A DNA stretch of 64,000 bases from Branchiostoma floridae (GCF_000003815.2 NC_049995.1:3421930-3485929); one strand, 5' to 3'; positions 32,157 through 42,868 are shown, counted from the stretch's first letter. Notes: generated by a model from the letters alone, not told the origin. Program-made: numbers and translations.

Positions 32157-32745
32157 TTCTGTTGAGGCTTGAGGCTTTATTTTCGTCCAGTAGCAGAGAG
32201 ATACAAACATATTTCAATGCTAGTCTTCCTGGACTGAACTTAAAATACACAAATGACAACGTACACATACAGATACAATTATATACAGTGCGAATCAATC
32301 AGTACATACAATTATTTACAATGAAAGTCGTTCCATGTGGATATGGCTCTGTATGTAAAAGTTCTCTTCATAGCGCTAGTCCTTGGTTTTGGTAGTCTGT
32401 ATGTTTGATGTGTGGCATAACGTGTCTTGTAACTGTGTTGCTGTGTGACCGGATTCAGGTGGTTGTAGAGAACTGCAGGTTGCTGTGTTGTGACGGTCCT
32501 CTGGAACTGAGACATAGTGCGGGCTAGTAACCTTTGGTTAACATTTTGCCATGACAGAGGCGTGTGTAGCTGTTGTACCAGGGTTTTGAAGTCACAGTTC
32601 AGAACCAGTCGTGCTGCTTTGTTTTGCATGACTTGAAGTAACTCAATGTTCTTCTGTGAGGTGGCGGACCAGACTGGGGAGCAGTAATCAAGGTGCGATA
32701 GCAGAGTTGCAGAGTTGATTTCGCAGAATCCGCTTTTCTTCTGCC
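32157..32745 (-). pseudogene. LINE ORF2 3' fragment with 3' UTR (CR1/Jockey-like)
   Basis: The minus frame reads LLSHLDYCSPVWSA, NIELLQVMQNKAARLVLNCD, YKTRYATHQTYRLPKPRTSA and ISTWNDFHCK, matching the typical end of CR1/Jockey-clade reverse transcriptases (Y-C-x-P-V-W; QNKAAR; LP.PRT....F.Y...W). The open frame extends upstream of the ATG at 32629 to about 32745. The 3' UTR continues to about 32157 and ends with AATAAAGCCTCAAGCCTC. The copy is 5'-truncated, as expected for LINE insertions. Confidence 0.8.
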
Positions 32746-33365
32746 ATGCACATCAGCCATGCCATGCATAACTATTGACTTCAATGCCCATCTACCGGCG
32801 CGTGTAATACGTTACATGAAGTCATGATGGCTTAGTTGACATTCAATGTTTCCGTTGGCCACGTAATTTGTAATCCGTGTAGTCTTTGAGTCGGATGTAA
32901 TGATTTGTACTGAGCCAACACCTATTAAGCCTTAGTGATTTTCCTCCGCCTTTGACGTCAACGGTTGAAACACGCCTTTGGACTGTTAACAGTGTCCCTT
33001 TAGACATTGCTACTGTAAATTGAATTGAACATGTGAACAACTGGTAGGCCCAACATACAGGCTTTAATCCCTTCCCAAAACTATCTACCATCATTATCAA
33101 GATAACATATAGATACCGTATGAAACAGATGATAACATACAAATCATAGATAAGTAACAATGAAATAATCAACGACAAAGAAATATAGTAACTATCATGA
33201 CATAAATGGAGATATCTAATAGGCCAATAAAGAATCGAATACAGTACAATATATAGATAACAAATCATATATGCATAGAACATTATTGAAAAAACAACAA
33301 CAAAGAAGGTAGCAATTAAAGTACCCTGAATGTAGATATGTTAAATATTGTTAAGTATGTGTTGA
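32746..33365. other. Unannotated AT-rich stretch
   Basis: The 146-codon minus frame at 32843-33283 is mostly Ile/Tyr/Leu from AT-rich, partly repetitive DNA (repeated GATAACATAYARAT) and is not credible as a gene. A near-palindrome, GTGTAATACGTTACATG, at 32802 resembles one inside the element at 15536-15902. Confidence 0.5.
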
Positions 33366-33500
33366 ATATCTACCAGATTCAGATTCAGCTTTATTGGTTC
33401 TTGGCATGGCAAATGACATTATAAATGCCACATGAAATGTGCCAAAGAATTACATTCCATAAAATCCTAAAAGCTGTTACAATTCACAAACATACATAAT
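33366..33500 (-). mobile_element. LINE or SINE 3' tail fragment
   Basis: On the minus strand the sequence ends CCAATAAAGCTGAATCTGAA, with a short tandem GAATCT. This is the 3' tail form of CR1/L2-type LINEs and their SINEs. Nothing further upstream is recognisable. Confidence 0.5.
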
Positions 33501-33699
33501 TACATTTAGTTAAAACCCTAGACACTGGATTAGATATAGCAGTGGCGGAGAGACAAAATGACCATAACTATGTCAGCAAACAATAACGTACGTAGAATTT
33601 ACAAGCTGAAAGTAACTGCATGTATATTCTGTACAGACGCAGTACTAGTGACCTATCGCTATCATGACTATGGTATGTCCAGAACATGATATATAAAAA

Positions 33700-33870
33700 A
33701 AACGGTTCCGCTACTGTTATAGGACCCAAAGTCTAATCATTCCAGGGTCTCCGTACGTACCAAATTTCATGACAATGCAACCCAATCGTTCTAGATTAAT
33801 CGTGGTAACAAACGAACAGATTTTGAGATGGAGAGGTAGACAGGCAGACACGCGAACGCCGAAAGCATCA
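33700..33870. repeat. Dispersed repeat fragment (CCAAATTTCATGACAAT type)
   Basis: Contains AGGACCCAAAGTCTAATCAT, CGTACCAAATTTCATGACAA and a GACAGGCAGACACG segment. These blocks recur at 58540-58720, in the same orientation, and in the opposite orientation at 18990-19150. Confidence 0.6.
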
Positions 33871-33969
33871 TCTTTGACATGACGAAGGTAATAAAGGATG
33901 TCTGATGTGAACCTCCCAGCCGCCATGTTAGTTGGTTAAGCCTTTGAATTCACATGTACATGAGTAGCC

Positions 33970-34180
33970 TCTACCAGCCTCTACCAGCTCCATAGGTCGC
34001 TGGAAAAATAGTAGAAATTGACCAAATAAGACAGTAAACACGCCTGAAGAGTTAGATGGCCGAGGAGTTCAGTTTGCGACCGGCCAACACTCCTAGAACA
34101 ATTAAATCCTACTAGGCTTTTATTCCTAACTTGGCCAAAGTCCCCTATTCGGTCAGGCGGGAATCTGGTACTAGTACATG
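33970..34180 (+). mobile_element. Relative of the ACCAGGC foldback MITE
   Basis: TACCAGCTCCATAGGTCGCT, then GAAAAATAGTAGAAATTGAC and AAACACGCCTGAAGAGTTAG, follow the left arm of the element at 19850-20028. The right part differs (AATCTGGTA near 34167 may be the end). A short tandem CCTCTACCAG occurs at 33968-33988. Confidence 0.5.
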
Positions 34181-34399
34181 AGGATTACAGTTCTGTAATT
34201 AGATATTCAAATTCGGAATCAATTGGTTACTGTCAGCTTTAATCATCCAACATGGCGGACAATGATTACGTCATGGTCACGTGATAGCAAAAAAAAAACA
34301 CAATCTTTTGGCAGATCTGACTAAGAGTATCTCCCTCCTGACTGGTACTGACTGTTGCAGTCATGCAATCGTAACGATTTTAAAGGTCCTTAGAAGTTT

Positions 34400-34423
34400 G
34401 AGTGCTTTCGTTTGAAAGCACTC
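34400..34423. other. Perfect 10-bp hairpin
   Basis: GAGTGCTTTC-GTTT-GAAAGCACTC. It is isolated, with no nearby gene. It is not a histone 3' stem-loop, which has a 6-bp stem with a different sequence. Confidence 0.7.
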
Positions 34424-34780
34424 CTGGCTGCAAGATGCTCTTCACCTGCACTTCTTGAAACACTATTTAAAGATCAAAGATGCCTAACTTCATTTATAAC
34501 TGTTTGGAGATTCCGCTAGCGCGCTTCAAAGACTGCCCACTCTCTGTATGGACTACCATGCAAACGTCATGCACATCCTTGATCTTTATATCGTGTTTAA
34601 TCATCCACTGCTCAAAGTCTTACGGGCGCATGGCATCAAGCAGGAAAACAATAGTTCGATGACCTCACCCTTCCGTATTTAGTGCTTCTCGTATGTCTTG
34701 TCCCTGTTCCAGTTAAATGATTATGCAGCTAAGGTTTTGATTATCATTCCATGTGTCTATTGATCACTTCCCGTACGTCT

Positions 34781-35035
34781 ACGATGACAGATCAGAACAA
34801 GAAACTACGTACCATCATCTTTGAAGCTTTAACACAAGGGGTGAAACTCTAATCTGGGGTCCAAATGCTTGATAGAAAATGGTATAAGTGTAATGTCAAT
34901 AAGATCTAAATGTAAAATCAATTTAAAAAATCCAAACAAAGACAGATCAAAACAAGAAAATGTCATCGTCTTTAAAAAAAAAAATTAACACAAAGGGCGA
35001 AACTCTAATTTTGGGTTCAAATGATGGATTGGTAT
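34781..35035 (+). repeat. Tandem duplication, ~157-bp spacing
   Basis: GACAGATCARAACAAGAAA, then CATCATCTTTRAARCTTT / CATCGTCTTTAAAA, AACACAARGGGYGAAACTCT, AATYTKGGGT and CAAATGMTKGAT occur twice in the same order. Confidence 0.7.
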
Positions 35036-35506
35036 ATTGGAAATATCAATACGGCAAAACATCAAATCAAAACAGCTTCTTCACGGCAGACTGTTCAAAC
35101 CTTTGAGACATTCCACAGTTGCCATGTTAGCAAATCTTCAAGTGTTCTATTGATTGACAGCTCCTTGGGGACACGGAAGATTATTGATGTTACCGCGACT
35201 ATATCGGGCTTGTTTTAATCTTCGGTCTTTAACAGAACCTTGGGTAGCGACTGCATCGTGTCCTGATTAGACAACTTTGATATGATCGCTAAATCGATGC
35301 CTGTGGTCGGTGAACCCTACAGGACTATTGATTCCCACCTGCATTAATCATGAAGGCTTCTTCTCCAGGCCGAAGGAAATGAAGTCTTTGGAGTGGAGCC
35401 AGATGTTGTGAAATATTCACTGTTATATTTTTTCTCAATCATCAGACGTATCTGTGTACATGATATGATGATACTTCCGAAAATAGTTTCATCAGGTTGG
35501 TAGAAT

Positions 35507-35881
35507 ATAGGATAAAGGAGAAATTCTTTGTACACAACCAGTGGGTACTTACATAGCTTACGTTTCGATGTCTCTCAGACACCTTCGTCAGAGCTTCTAA
35601 AGGTCATAGACAGGGAAGACAATAGGCGGGCACGGTGGATTAAGGAGGCCATCTGGATAAGAAAGTCAACCCCGGTGATGAACCGGGACGAGGGGGGATA
35701 CAAACTAAGCCACGTTTGGCATTGTTTTCTCACCGCAAAAGCGCCACCTACATCGGCTACATATAGCGGTGAGAAGCAGAACTCCAGTTAGAAGCTCTGA
35801 CGAAGGTGTCTGAGAGACATCGAAACGTAAGATATGTAAGTACCCACTGGTTGTGTACAAAGAATTTCTCCTTTATCCTAT
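35507..35881 (+). mobile_element. Truncated Penelope-like element with inverted terminal copies
   Basis: Two arms of about 95 bp (35507-35601 and 35787-35881) are inverted copies with only a few mismatches, starting ATAGGATAAAGGAGAAATTC. Between them a plus frame encodes LLKVIDREDNRRARWIKEAI, then WIRKSTPVMNRDEGGYKLSH and VWHCFLT. This is the segment that ends Penelope ORFs after the GIY-YIG endonuclease (REDN...KEAIxIR...P.xNRDxG...LSxxW). Penelope elements often have inverted, truncated terminal repeats, so the layout fits. The rest of the ORF is gone. TATGATGATACT occurs at 35464 and 35879 on either side. The right arm holds a hammerhead-like motif. Confidence 0.8.
35784..35850 (+). ncRNA. 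Hammerhead-ribozyme-like motif in the Penelope terminal repeat
   Basis: The core CTGACGA (35797-35803) is followed by a 7-bp stem II (GGTGTCT / AGACATC with a GAG loop, 35805-35821), then GAAA (35822-35825). Stem III follows (CGT / ATG, loop AAGAT), then TA (35837-35838) as the expected cleavage step. Stem I pairs GCT with AGT beside the core and CCAGT (35784-35788) with ACTGG (35846-35850) beyond an internal loop. The order matches a type I hammerhead. One extra A (35804) sits between the core and stem II. Penelope terminal repeats are known to carry hammerheads. Activity is untested. Confidence 0.6.
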
Positions 35882-37049
35882 GATGATACTGTTTGTCTTG
35901 AGGTCTTAACCAGTGTGTGCAATTCCAGAAAGGGGAAACAGCTTTCTATGGCAACGGAAGTGTAGTCTTTGGAATAGAGTCAGTTATTATGAAATATTTA
36001 ATGTAGTCTTATTTCTCAATCATCAGCCGAATCATTGCGCATATTCATTTTTTAAATAATTAATCATGAAGGCTTCTTCTTCTTCAGGATAAAGGAAGTA
36101 TAGTCTTTGGAGTAGAGCCAGATGTTTTGAAATATTCACTGTAGTCTTACTTTTCAATCATCAACCGAATCTTTGCGCATATTTCTATTTTTTATTTTTG
36201 ATAATTCTGCATGTGGCTTCTCCGGGCCAAAGGAAATGTAGTCTTTGGAATAGAGCCAGATGTTGTGGAATATTCACCGTAGTCTTGTTTCTCAATCATA
36301 TGCCGAACCATTGCAGATATTCTTTTTTAAATAAGATTTCTGCATGTGGCTTCTTCGGGCTAAAGGAAATGTAGTCTTTGGAATAAGGCCATTTGTTGTG
36401 AAATATTCACAGTGGTCTTACTTCTCAATCATCAGACGAATCTGTGCGCATATTCTTTTTCTTAAATATACTTCCGCATGTGGCTTCTTCGGGCCAAAAG
36501 AAGTGTAGTCTATGGAATAGAGTCAAATGTTGTGAAATATTCACCGTAGTCTTGTTTCTCAATCATATGCTGAATCTTTGTGCACATACTCTTTTTCTAT
36601 AATTCTGCATGTGGCTTCTACATGCCGAAGGAAATGTAGTCTTTGGAGTAAAGCCAGATGTTTTGAAATATTCACGGAGGTCTTATTTCTCAACCATCAG
36701 CAGAATCATTGCGCATATTATTTTTTTTATGATTAATCATGAAGGCTTCTTCTTTGGGCCAAAGGAAATGTAATATTTGGTATAGAGCCAGGTGTCATAG
36801 AATATTTATCGTGGTTTATTTCTCAATCATATGCTGAATCTTTGCGCATAGTCATTTTAAATTCTGCATGTGGCTTCTCCAGGCCAAAGGAAGTGTAGTC
36901 TTTGGAGTAAAGCCAGATGTTGTTTTTTTCAATATATTCACTGCCGTATTTTCATCAACTGAATCCTGACGTATATTTTTCTAATAATTCTGCATGTCTT
37001 GGAGATTTTCAGAAAGATTCCAGAAAGGAAAGTAGCTTTCCATAGTATC

Positions 37050-37956
37050 TACTAATGTCATACGATGAATGATGCCCACACATACCTTCTTCATATAACG
37101 AAGAATATAATGATTAATGTGATTTCGAATGGTTGTTAATGAGAATCTCAAATTGGCCTGCAGGCCGCTTTTCATTCAGGCCATGAGGGAATAAGTAAGG
37201 GTCGAACAAAATATTCATCAGAGATGCACTTGACATCATTTTAAGTCCTATTACGGTCATATGTATTATATGGTTCAAAATGTAATATCCCTCGTTTTAT
37301 CAAAATAAAACATAGAACAACAAGAGTTCGTAGACCTCAGGCCTGCATGAAATGTATTGGGTTTCTGTAGACCTATTGTGTATTTTTGCCTTTTTGTCTG
37401 TGGTACGTGGTTGGAAAAATGAGCTTTTTACCGTGTTGGTTGTGCACCATGCAAAAGTCTGACTCTGAAATTCCATTTTCTGAATTTGTAAGTTTGGACA
37501 TGGATGAACATTACTTATTTTGGATTTCTTAAGTATGTAACCAACCACAGTACTTTGAAGTTGTTGAGACGCTACCTTTTTTGTCTCAGATGGCCCATGC
37601 ACATGTAGTTACTCTGTCACATGATATACTAATATCTTCCTATTTCAATGTACTGACCTAATGCAGCTGCTAAGTCTCCTTGGTTTGTGTTCTTCCAATG
37701 ATATTCATTAAAGATTTATTTCTGGGGTGTTATTCACTTGACATCGGAATGTTACTTGCATAATTTGACCAATGATACTTTTATCTGTAGTTCCATAGAC
37801 ATTAGACAATATGAATAGTGGTAGCCCCCATGCAGCAGCAACAGTTAGTCCCCAGGGTGGTATGATATTTTCATTCAATCCATCCAACCCAAACCTAAAT
37901 CTCCTGTAGTATCTAAGCCAAATTTAACAGCAGTAATTACTATGAAAAATGTCCTT
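37050..37956. other. Unannotated non-coding stretch
   Basis: Only chance ORFs (37300-37602 minus, 100 codons, no domain). The end abuts an assembly gap. Confidence 0.5.
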
Positions 37957-38056
37957 NNNNNNNNNNNNNNNNNNNNNNNNNNNNNNNNNNNNNNNNNNNN
38001 NNNNNNNNNNNNNNNNNNNNNNNNNNNNNNNNNNNNNNNNNNNNNNNNNNNNNNNN
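37957..38056. other. Assembly gap (100 N)
   Basis: A run of exactly 100 N, the conventional size for a gap of unknown length. The frames crossing it have no meaning. Confidence 0.99.
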
Positions 38057-38727
38057 CAGAAGCTGTTGTAGTCAGAGCAAACACCCAGCAAACATCCCCG
38101 CAAACCAATGAGCAGTTGCTAGAAGGGGATTTTCATCATATATTTGCCGCGACAAAATGCAACAAACGATACTGAATTTAAAACAGAACAAAGCTAAGCC
38201 TCCACCACTTAACCCTGCCTGTACCATAGATTAAGCAGGCCCAAAAACCAAGCGAATATGAATAGCCCAAAACAACAAATTACCTGTATACAGTATGGAA
38301 ATGGCATTACCAAAGAAACAAAAAGAAACACAGGACAAATCATACACATACCTTTCTCTTATGCCCACACTCTATACAGTTCTCCTCCACATTAGAAAAT
38401 TGCATCTTCTTCTGTTTAAGTTCAAGTTCAACCATGATTGCCAACAGGGTAAAGGAACTTGTACCGAAACTTAAAACTCAGTACTATACAGCTCTAGAAA
38501 CACCACAAAGAGTAATAAGCAAACTCCAATTATACCTGACCAACAGATATATAATCTTGTACACTCCCGTCATCTGGCAAACTGTCAGTGCCACTAAGTA
38601 ACCTGATACATTGAAGGTGGCCCAGGCCAGATGATGGTTCTACACCCAACCATAATCTGTTTTTAAAACCAAGCAGATATTGGGAGGATGCCCCAACCAC
38701 ACAAAAACAGGGTCAACCTATACAGTA
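38057..38727. other. Unannotated stretch after the gap
   Basis: AC-rich with repeated short words; no gene. GAGGATGCCCCAACCACACA near 38680 may be the diverged edge of the tandem array that follows. Confidence 0.4.
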
Positions 38728-39345
38728 TCAAGTTCAAGCACTAGGAGGCCCAAAATCAAACCTGACCACCAGGACACCACAAACAACTCACGTACCAAAT
38801 AGCAACACAATGGTACCTTGCGTTCCGGAGATACAGCGCACGCCGCGTGCCCGCACAAAAGGTAACCTAAAATGTCAAGTTCAAGCACCAAGGGCGCCAA
38901 AATCAAAATTGAGCATTATTCAGCCACCGCCGACACATGTGCCAAATATCATTGCGCCAGCACCAGCCGTTCAGAAGATATAACTCCGGAAACACCCCTC
39001 CCGGACACAAAATTCGACCTGCCGGGTCAAGTTCAAACGCGACAAGGCCCAAAGTCAATCCTAGGCAACAGGCAACAACCCCCCACCCATGCACCAAAAA
39101 TCGTCGCAATCGCGCGTATCGTTCCGGACACACAGCGCCAAAAGTGCCCCCAAAACACCAAAAATGCCACCTGCAATGTCAAGTTCAAACGCCAGGAGGC
39201 CCAAAATCAAACCTGAGTGTTAGGCTACCACCCCCAACCCACGTACCAAAAATCGTCGTGCTCGCACCATCCGTTCACGAGATACAGCGCCCTACATCCC
39301 CGGCTACCGAAAAGTTCCCACCAGCATCAAAACCATACCTGCATA
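38728..39345 (+). repeat. ~150-bp tandem array, four units
   Basis: TCAAGTTCAA recurs at about 38730, 38878, 39027 and 39179. Each unit continues with an AGGAGGCCCAAAATCAAACC block, an ACGTACCAAAWATCGTCG block, a CGTTCCGGAGATACAGCGC block and a CC-rich part. The unit is 148-152 bp, so long frames appear on both strands (for example 38937-39356). These are repeat shadows. Confidence 0.85.
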
Positions 39346-39604
39346 CATGCAGGTAAATACATGTACGTAAACTTTGTAGGTTATAAGTATTTGCCCCCAA
39401 ATGCACATGTAGCCCAGTGATTAATTGGTGTCATCTAATTAGTCACAGGAACAGAAATTTGCCACCTGCTGAATAAAAGGTTATGACAGTTATTATGTAT
39501 GATGTTCCAGCGGTTACACGTCAAGGTCAATGTCATTAATCGCTGTGGTACGTCCCCCCCCCCACATATCATCCATCACTATTAAGCTTCTGTATTCAAT
39601 AGAG

Positions 39605-39955
39605 AATATCCAAAAATAGTTTCTAGCGTGCTGTTGTCTTAATGTTTGGAGTTTTCTGGTGTGTCTGGATGTTTGTAATAATTGTGTTCTTCTGTGTTCG
39701 TTATATTGGAATGCACAGTCAGTAGAGTGGCAGGAAGTGAGTGAGGAAGAATTGGTGTAACCTCAAAGACAACTAAGACAAAAAATAAAATATCCCAAAA
39801 TAGATGATAGCGTGCTGTTGCCTGCATGTATGGAAGTTTGTGGTGTGTCTAGATGTTTGTAATAATTGTGTTCTTCTGTGTTGTGATTATTGGAATGCAC
39901 AGTCAGTAGAGTGGCAGGAAGTGAGTGAGGAAGATGGTGCCACCTTAAGGTCACA
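39605..39955 (+). repeat. 184-bp tandem duplication, two copies
   Basis: Both copies contain TAGCGTGCTGTTG, GATGTTTGTAATAATTGTGT, TCTTCTGTGTT, TGGAATGCACAGTCAGTAGA and GTGGCAGGAAGTGAGTGAGG. The TAGCGTG box is at 39624 and 39808. The copies are about 90% similar by eye, so the duplication is fairly recent. Confidence 0.9.
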
Positions 39956-39959
39956 CTTG

Positions 39960-40439
39960 CTGGAGTAACTGGAAGTAGAGTTCAGACGTGGTAGAACTCA
40001 TACATGCAAACACTCCATTAAATATTGCCGATGGAAGAGACTATTAATTCACGGGAGGTAGTTAATTTACAGATTGGTACATGAATAAATCAAGACAACA
40101 TTTCTGGCGATGAAATAGAAATTTGATGACATTTCATTATCCTTTAATTATTTGATAGCCTTTGGAGCTCTGACTATCCCTATACAGCAACGTTTGGCAT
40201 ATATATAAAGTAACAGAGATTGTATTCCAGATGCCTTTGCATATCCATTTATAGCACCAAGCAGCACTCTAGGACCACTTTGCATATCTGAAAAGTGCGG
40301 TAATGGAAGTAAAACCTCGCAAAGGTGATAATTCCCCTGGGATCTGTATCGTTAATGTAAATCTTGATGAGGCATAACAGCTCTTTAACTGTCGGCAGAT
40401 TCGGTAGTTGGTTCTTCGATTGGTGCAGATTAAGACGGT
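39960..40439. other. Unannotated non-coding stretch
   Basis: No gene. A block near 40185-40235 (CAACGTTTGGCATATATATA, AGATTGTATTCCAGATGCCT) recurs at about 42030-42085, suggesting a further old duplication. Confidence 0.5.
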
Positions 40440-41370
40440 TGTGTGGATAATCACTGCTGTAAACGCTAAGCTGGCACATACATGGCAATCAAAATTTCTT
40501 TCATGATGAGCATGATATTATTTGTTCTGGTGCAATGGCGCGGTCATGCGTTGAAGGTCGTGTACGATTTTGATGCTGTATAACTTTCAAGTAGGCTGTG
40601 AGAGAAACTTTACTACTGACAAATATATAAGATTGCCTTTTTTTCGTAACGAGACAACAGAACTGTGTATACCTATGCGTATACCTATGCTCGAATTTAT
40701 GCCAACAATGCATTCTGTTTTGGTTGTGGCTATTGACAGGATCGTCCTGTCAACAGTAGAAAATTTTGCACTGTTGACAGGACGATCCTGTCAACAGTAG
40801 AAAACTTTGCACTGTTGACAGGACGATCCTGTCAACAGTGCAATTTTGTCCACTGTTGACAGGACGATCCTGTCAATAGCCTCAGGCTTCTGTTTTCGAT
40901 CTTACGACGGTTGAACAACTGTTGTAAACGCTAAGCTGGCACCTACATGACAGTCAAAATTGCTTCCATGCTGTGAGAGAAACTACTACTGACAAATATG
41001 TGAGGCTGTCCTTTTCGTAACAAGACAACTGAACTGTGTACGACCCATGGACGAATTCGTGCCAACAATTCATTCTATTTGCGGTCTTACGACGGTTGAA
41101 CAACTGCCGTAAACGCTAAGCTGGCACATAGATTATAGTTATACTTGCTTCCCTGATGAGCACAGTATAACTCGTTCTGGTAGAATGGCGAGATCACATT
41201 CGTTGTTAGCCTACGATATTGATGCTGTAGAATATCCAAGCAAGCTGTGGAAGACACTACTGCCGACAAATATCTAAGACTGTCTTTTCCTTAACAAGAC
41301 TGCTGAATATTGCACGACTATACAAACAATGTATTCTGTTTGCGATCTTACGACGGTCGCACGACCAATT
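40440..41370 (+). repeat. Three-unit tandem array (GTAAACGCTAAGCTGGCAC)
   Basis: Units start with TGTAAACGCTAAGCTGGCAC near 40458, 40924 and 41109. Shared later blocks are TACTACTGACAAATAT, CGTAACRAGACAACWGAACT and, at the end, TTCTGTTTGCGATCTTACGACGG. Unit 1 is lengthened by the hairpin MITE at 40722-40887; units 2 and 3 show the uninterrupted form. Confidence 0.8.
40722..40887. mobile_element. 166-bp MITE made of four 21-bp hairpins
   Basis: The 9-bp direct repeat TTCTGTTTT flanks it (40713-40721 and 40888-40896). Inside are four copies of the hairpin TTGACAGGA-CGA-TCCTGTCAA at 40733-40753 (inverted form), 40774-40794, 40815-40835 and 40856-40876, exactly 41 bp apart start to start. The 20-bp spacers (CAGTAGAAAATTTTGCACTG type) are themselves near-palindromic. 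The outer ends pair as well (GTGGCTATTGACAGG with CCTGTCAATAGCCTCA). The sister tandem units lack it, which confirms an insertion. Confidence 0.9.
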
Positions 41371-42447
41371 CTGGAACGAGTTGTATATGATATAGAATAC
41401 TAGTATTTCCCGGACACGACAAGAGAAACTCTAGAGTGCAATAATTCATGATAAAGTCATCTACAACGAAACAAATGTAATTATATCAATTTAGTATTTT
41501 CGCAATAGGATTTTGTATTTCTTTATGAATTCAGTGCACGCAACGTATTGTGCATTTAGTGATGATTCTATTTCATTGAAATAGATGAAAAGATATTTCA
41601 TTAGTTCATTCGTTGAGTCTTCAGTGCATCTCAACAAAGAACTTTCGACATTAAATTCCCTTCACAGGGCCCTTTGTGTTATCCATTAGAATAGTAGTAC
41701 ACTTTATTAGCAATCTATTCAAGCTAATTCAAAATACTTCCCCAAATAGCACTTTCAATAAAGGATGATGTTTTTACTGTTCATGTGCATTGTGTACATC
41801 TCTTTACCGCATCACTGAGCAACCTTTACAAGTACATAGTCTCTCGGCTTGGCTACATCATTGGCTAAAAAGTACGTAGTAGAATGCCTCTAATAACTTG
41901 ATGAAAAAGAAGAATAGGTTGAGTGACTATAATTAATTTTCAATGAGCTATTTTAATTTATGCATGTGACCACGATTTCAAATGTAGATGTTGTGATCAA
42001 AGCACCTACTCCGAATTGTCCAGTGAAACAACGTTTAGCATATGAAGCAACAGAGATTGTATTCCAGATGTCTTTGCATATCTGTTTACAGCACTATGAT
42101 GTTTTCCATTGGACGTATGAACTTCAATAGATTAGTGGAAATACACAAAGTTTTTAACGTCTGTTCTTCTTCTGTTAGAAATTCACATTAACACCTTTGA
42201 TTCCACACCAATGGATTACCCTGATGAAAGAATTGTTTCCCCATCATTAAGTAAAATCAATTATCCTTTCATGTGTTGATCTCATCTGCGCTGATTGAGC
42301 TAAGGAATGGATTAAACAATCGTCTTATCAATGAACTGTGCTTGAAAACTTTCTCGTCTTTCCAGTGTGTTTTGTTATTTTTCAAGAACTATAATATTAA
42401 AAACAAATCAACAATGTCAATGATTTTACTACTTATTATCTTGGTAA
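41371..42447. other. Unannotated AT-rich stretch
   Basis: No gene or terminal repeats. It shares a CAACGTTTAGCATATGAAGC/AGATTGTATTCCAGATGTCT block with the 40.2-kb region. Confidence 0.5.
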
Positions 42448-42612
42448 AAGTGGTATCTCACTGCGCTTGGGGAACCGATGCGGCACTGCGGGTTTCGAAA
42501 GATTAGTCAACGAATTTCAGAGATAAAGAAGAAATTTTCTTACGTTTTGTGTATTCTGCTATGTCATGCTTTTTACGTATTACGCAATATCTAGATTATA
42601 ATCGGCGAAAAA
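42448..42612 (+). mobile_element. Harbinger-like MITE, truncated copy 2
   Basis: Has the left TIR (AAGTGGTATCTCACTGCGCT, then GCGGCACTGCGGGTTTCG) and core (ACGAATTTCAGAGATAAAGA) but stops after AATCGGCGAAAAA without a right TIR. Confidence 0.8.
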
Positions 42613-42868
42613 TTTGCAAAAATATAGTTTATCTATAATTTATGTCTCTGTTTATTTTCCGGATATTTGGGAAGGTCAATGTCTATTTTTGGCCTCCTGG
42701 TGACTGTCCTTTGTACTGCAGCGTTTTTTTTGTGTATCGTTTGTCCTTGACATCCTAATGTATCTTCCTAATCAAAGTGCGATGTTGAATACCATTGTGT
42801 CTATTGGTATATTAGTGTATTTTACTTTTGCATGATTAAACGGTATTCGTTGGATTACTTCGGCCTAA

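Larger units (their letters stand above)
35367..36990 (+). repeat. ~130-bp tandem array, interrupted by a Penelope-like insertion
   Basis: The TGTAGTCTTTGGAATAGAGC box occurs at about 35384, 35962, 36110, 36238, 36371, 36504, 36636, 36770 and 36895, mostly 125-134 bp apart. Each unit also has CAGATGTTGTGAAATATTCA, TCTCAATCATCAGCCGAAT, CTTTGCGCATATT and TTCTGCATGTGGCTTCTYCG. The gap between the first two boxes holds the element at 35507-35881. A diverged end unit with CCAGAAAGGAAAGTAGCTTT lies near 37020 and pairs with CCAGAAAGGGGAAACAGCTT near 35925. Confidence 0.9.

Noticed and set aside
32843-33283. 146-codon minus-strand ORF, hydrophobic N-terminus
   Set aside because: Ile/Tyr/Leu-rich because of AT-rich, locally repetitive DNA. 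No start context, no partner exon, no domain.
34400-34423. Possible histone mRNA 3' stem-loop
   Set aside because: The stem is 10 bp and the sequence does not match the conserved histone 6-bp stem and 4-base loop. No histone gene is nearby.
37875-38175. ORFs on both strands across the N run
   Set aside because: Most of each frame is unknown sequence, so nothing can be concluded.
38872-39356. Two overlapping 114- and 139-codon ORFs
   Set aside because: They lie wholly in the 150-bp tandem array, and frames are open on both strands because of the unit length.
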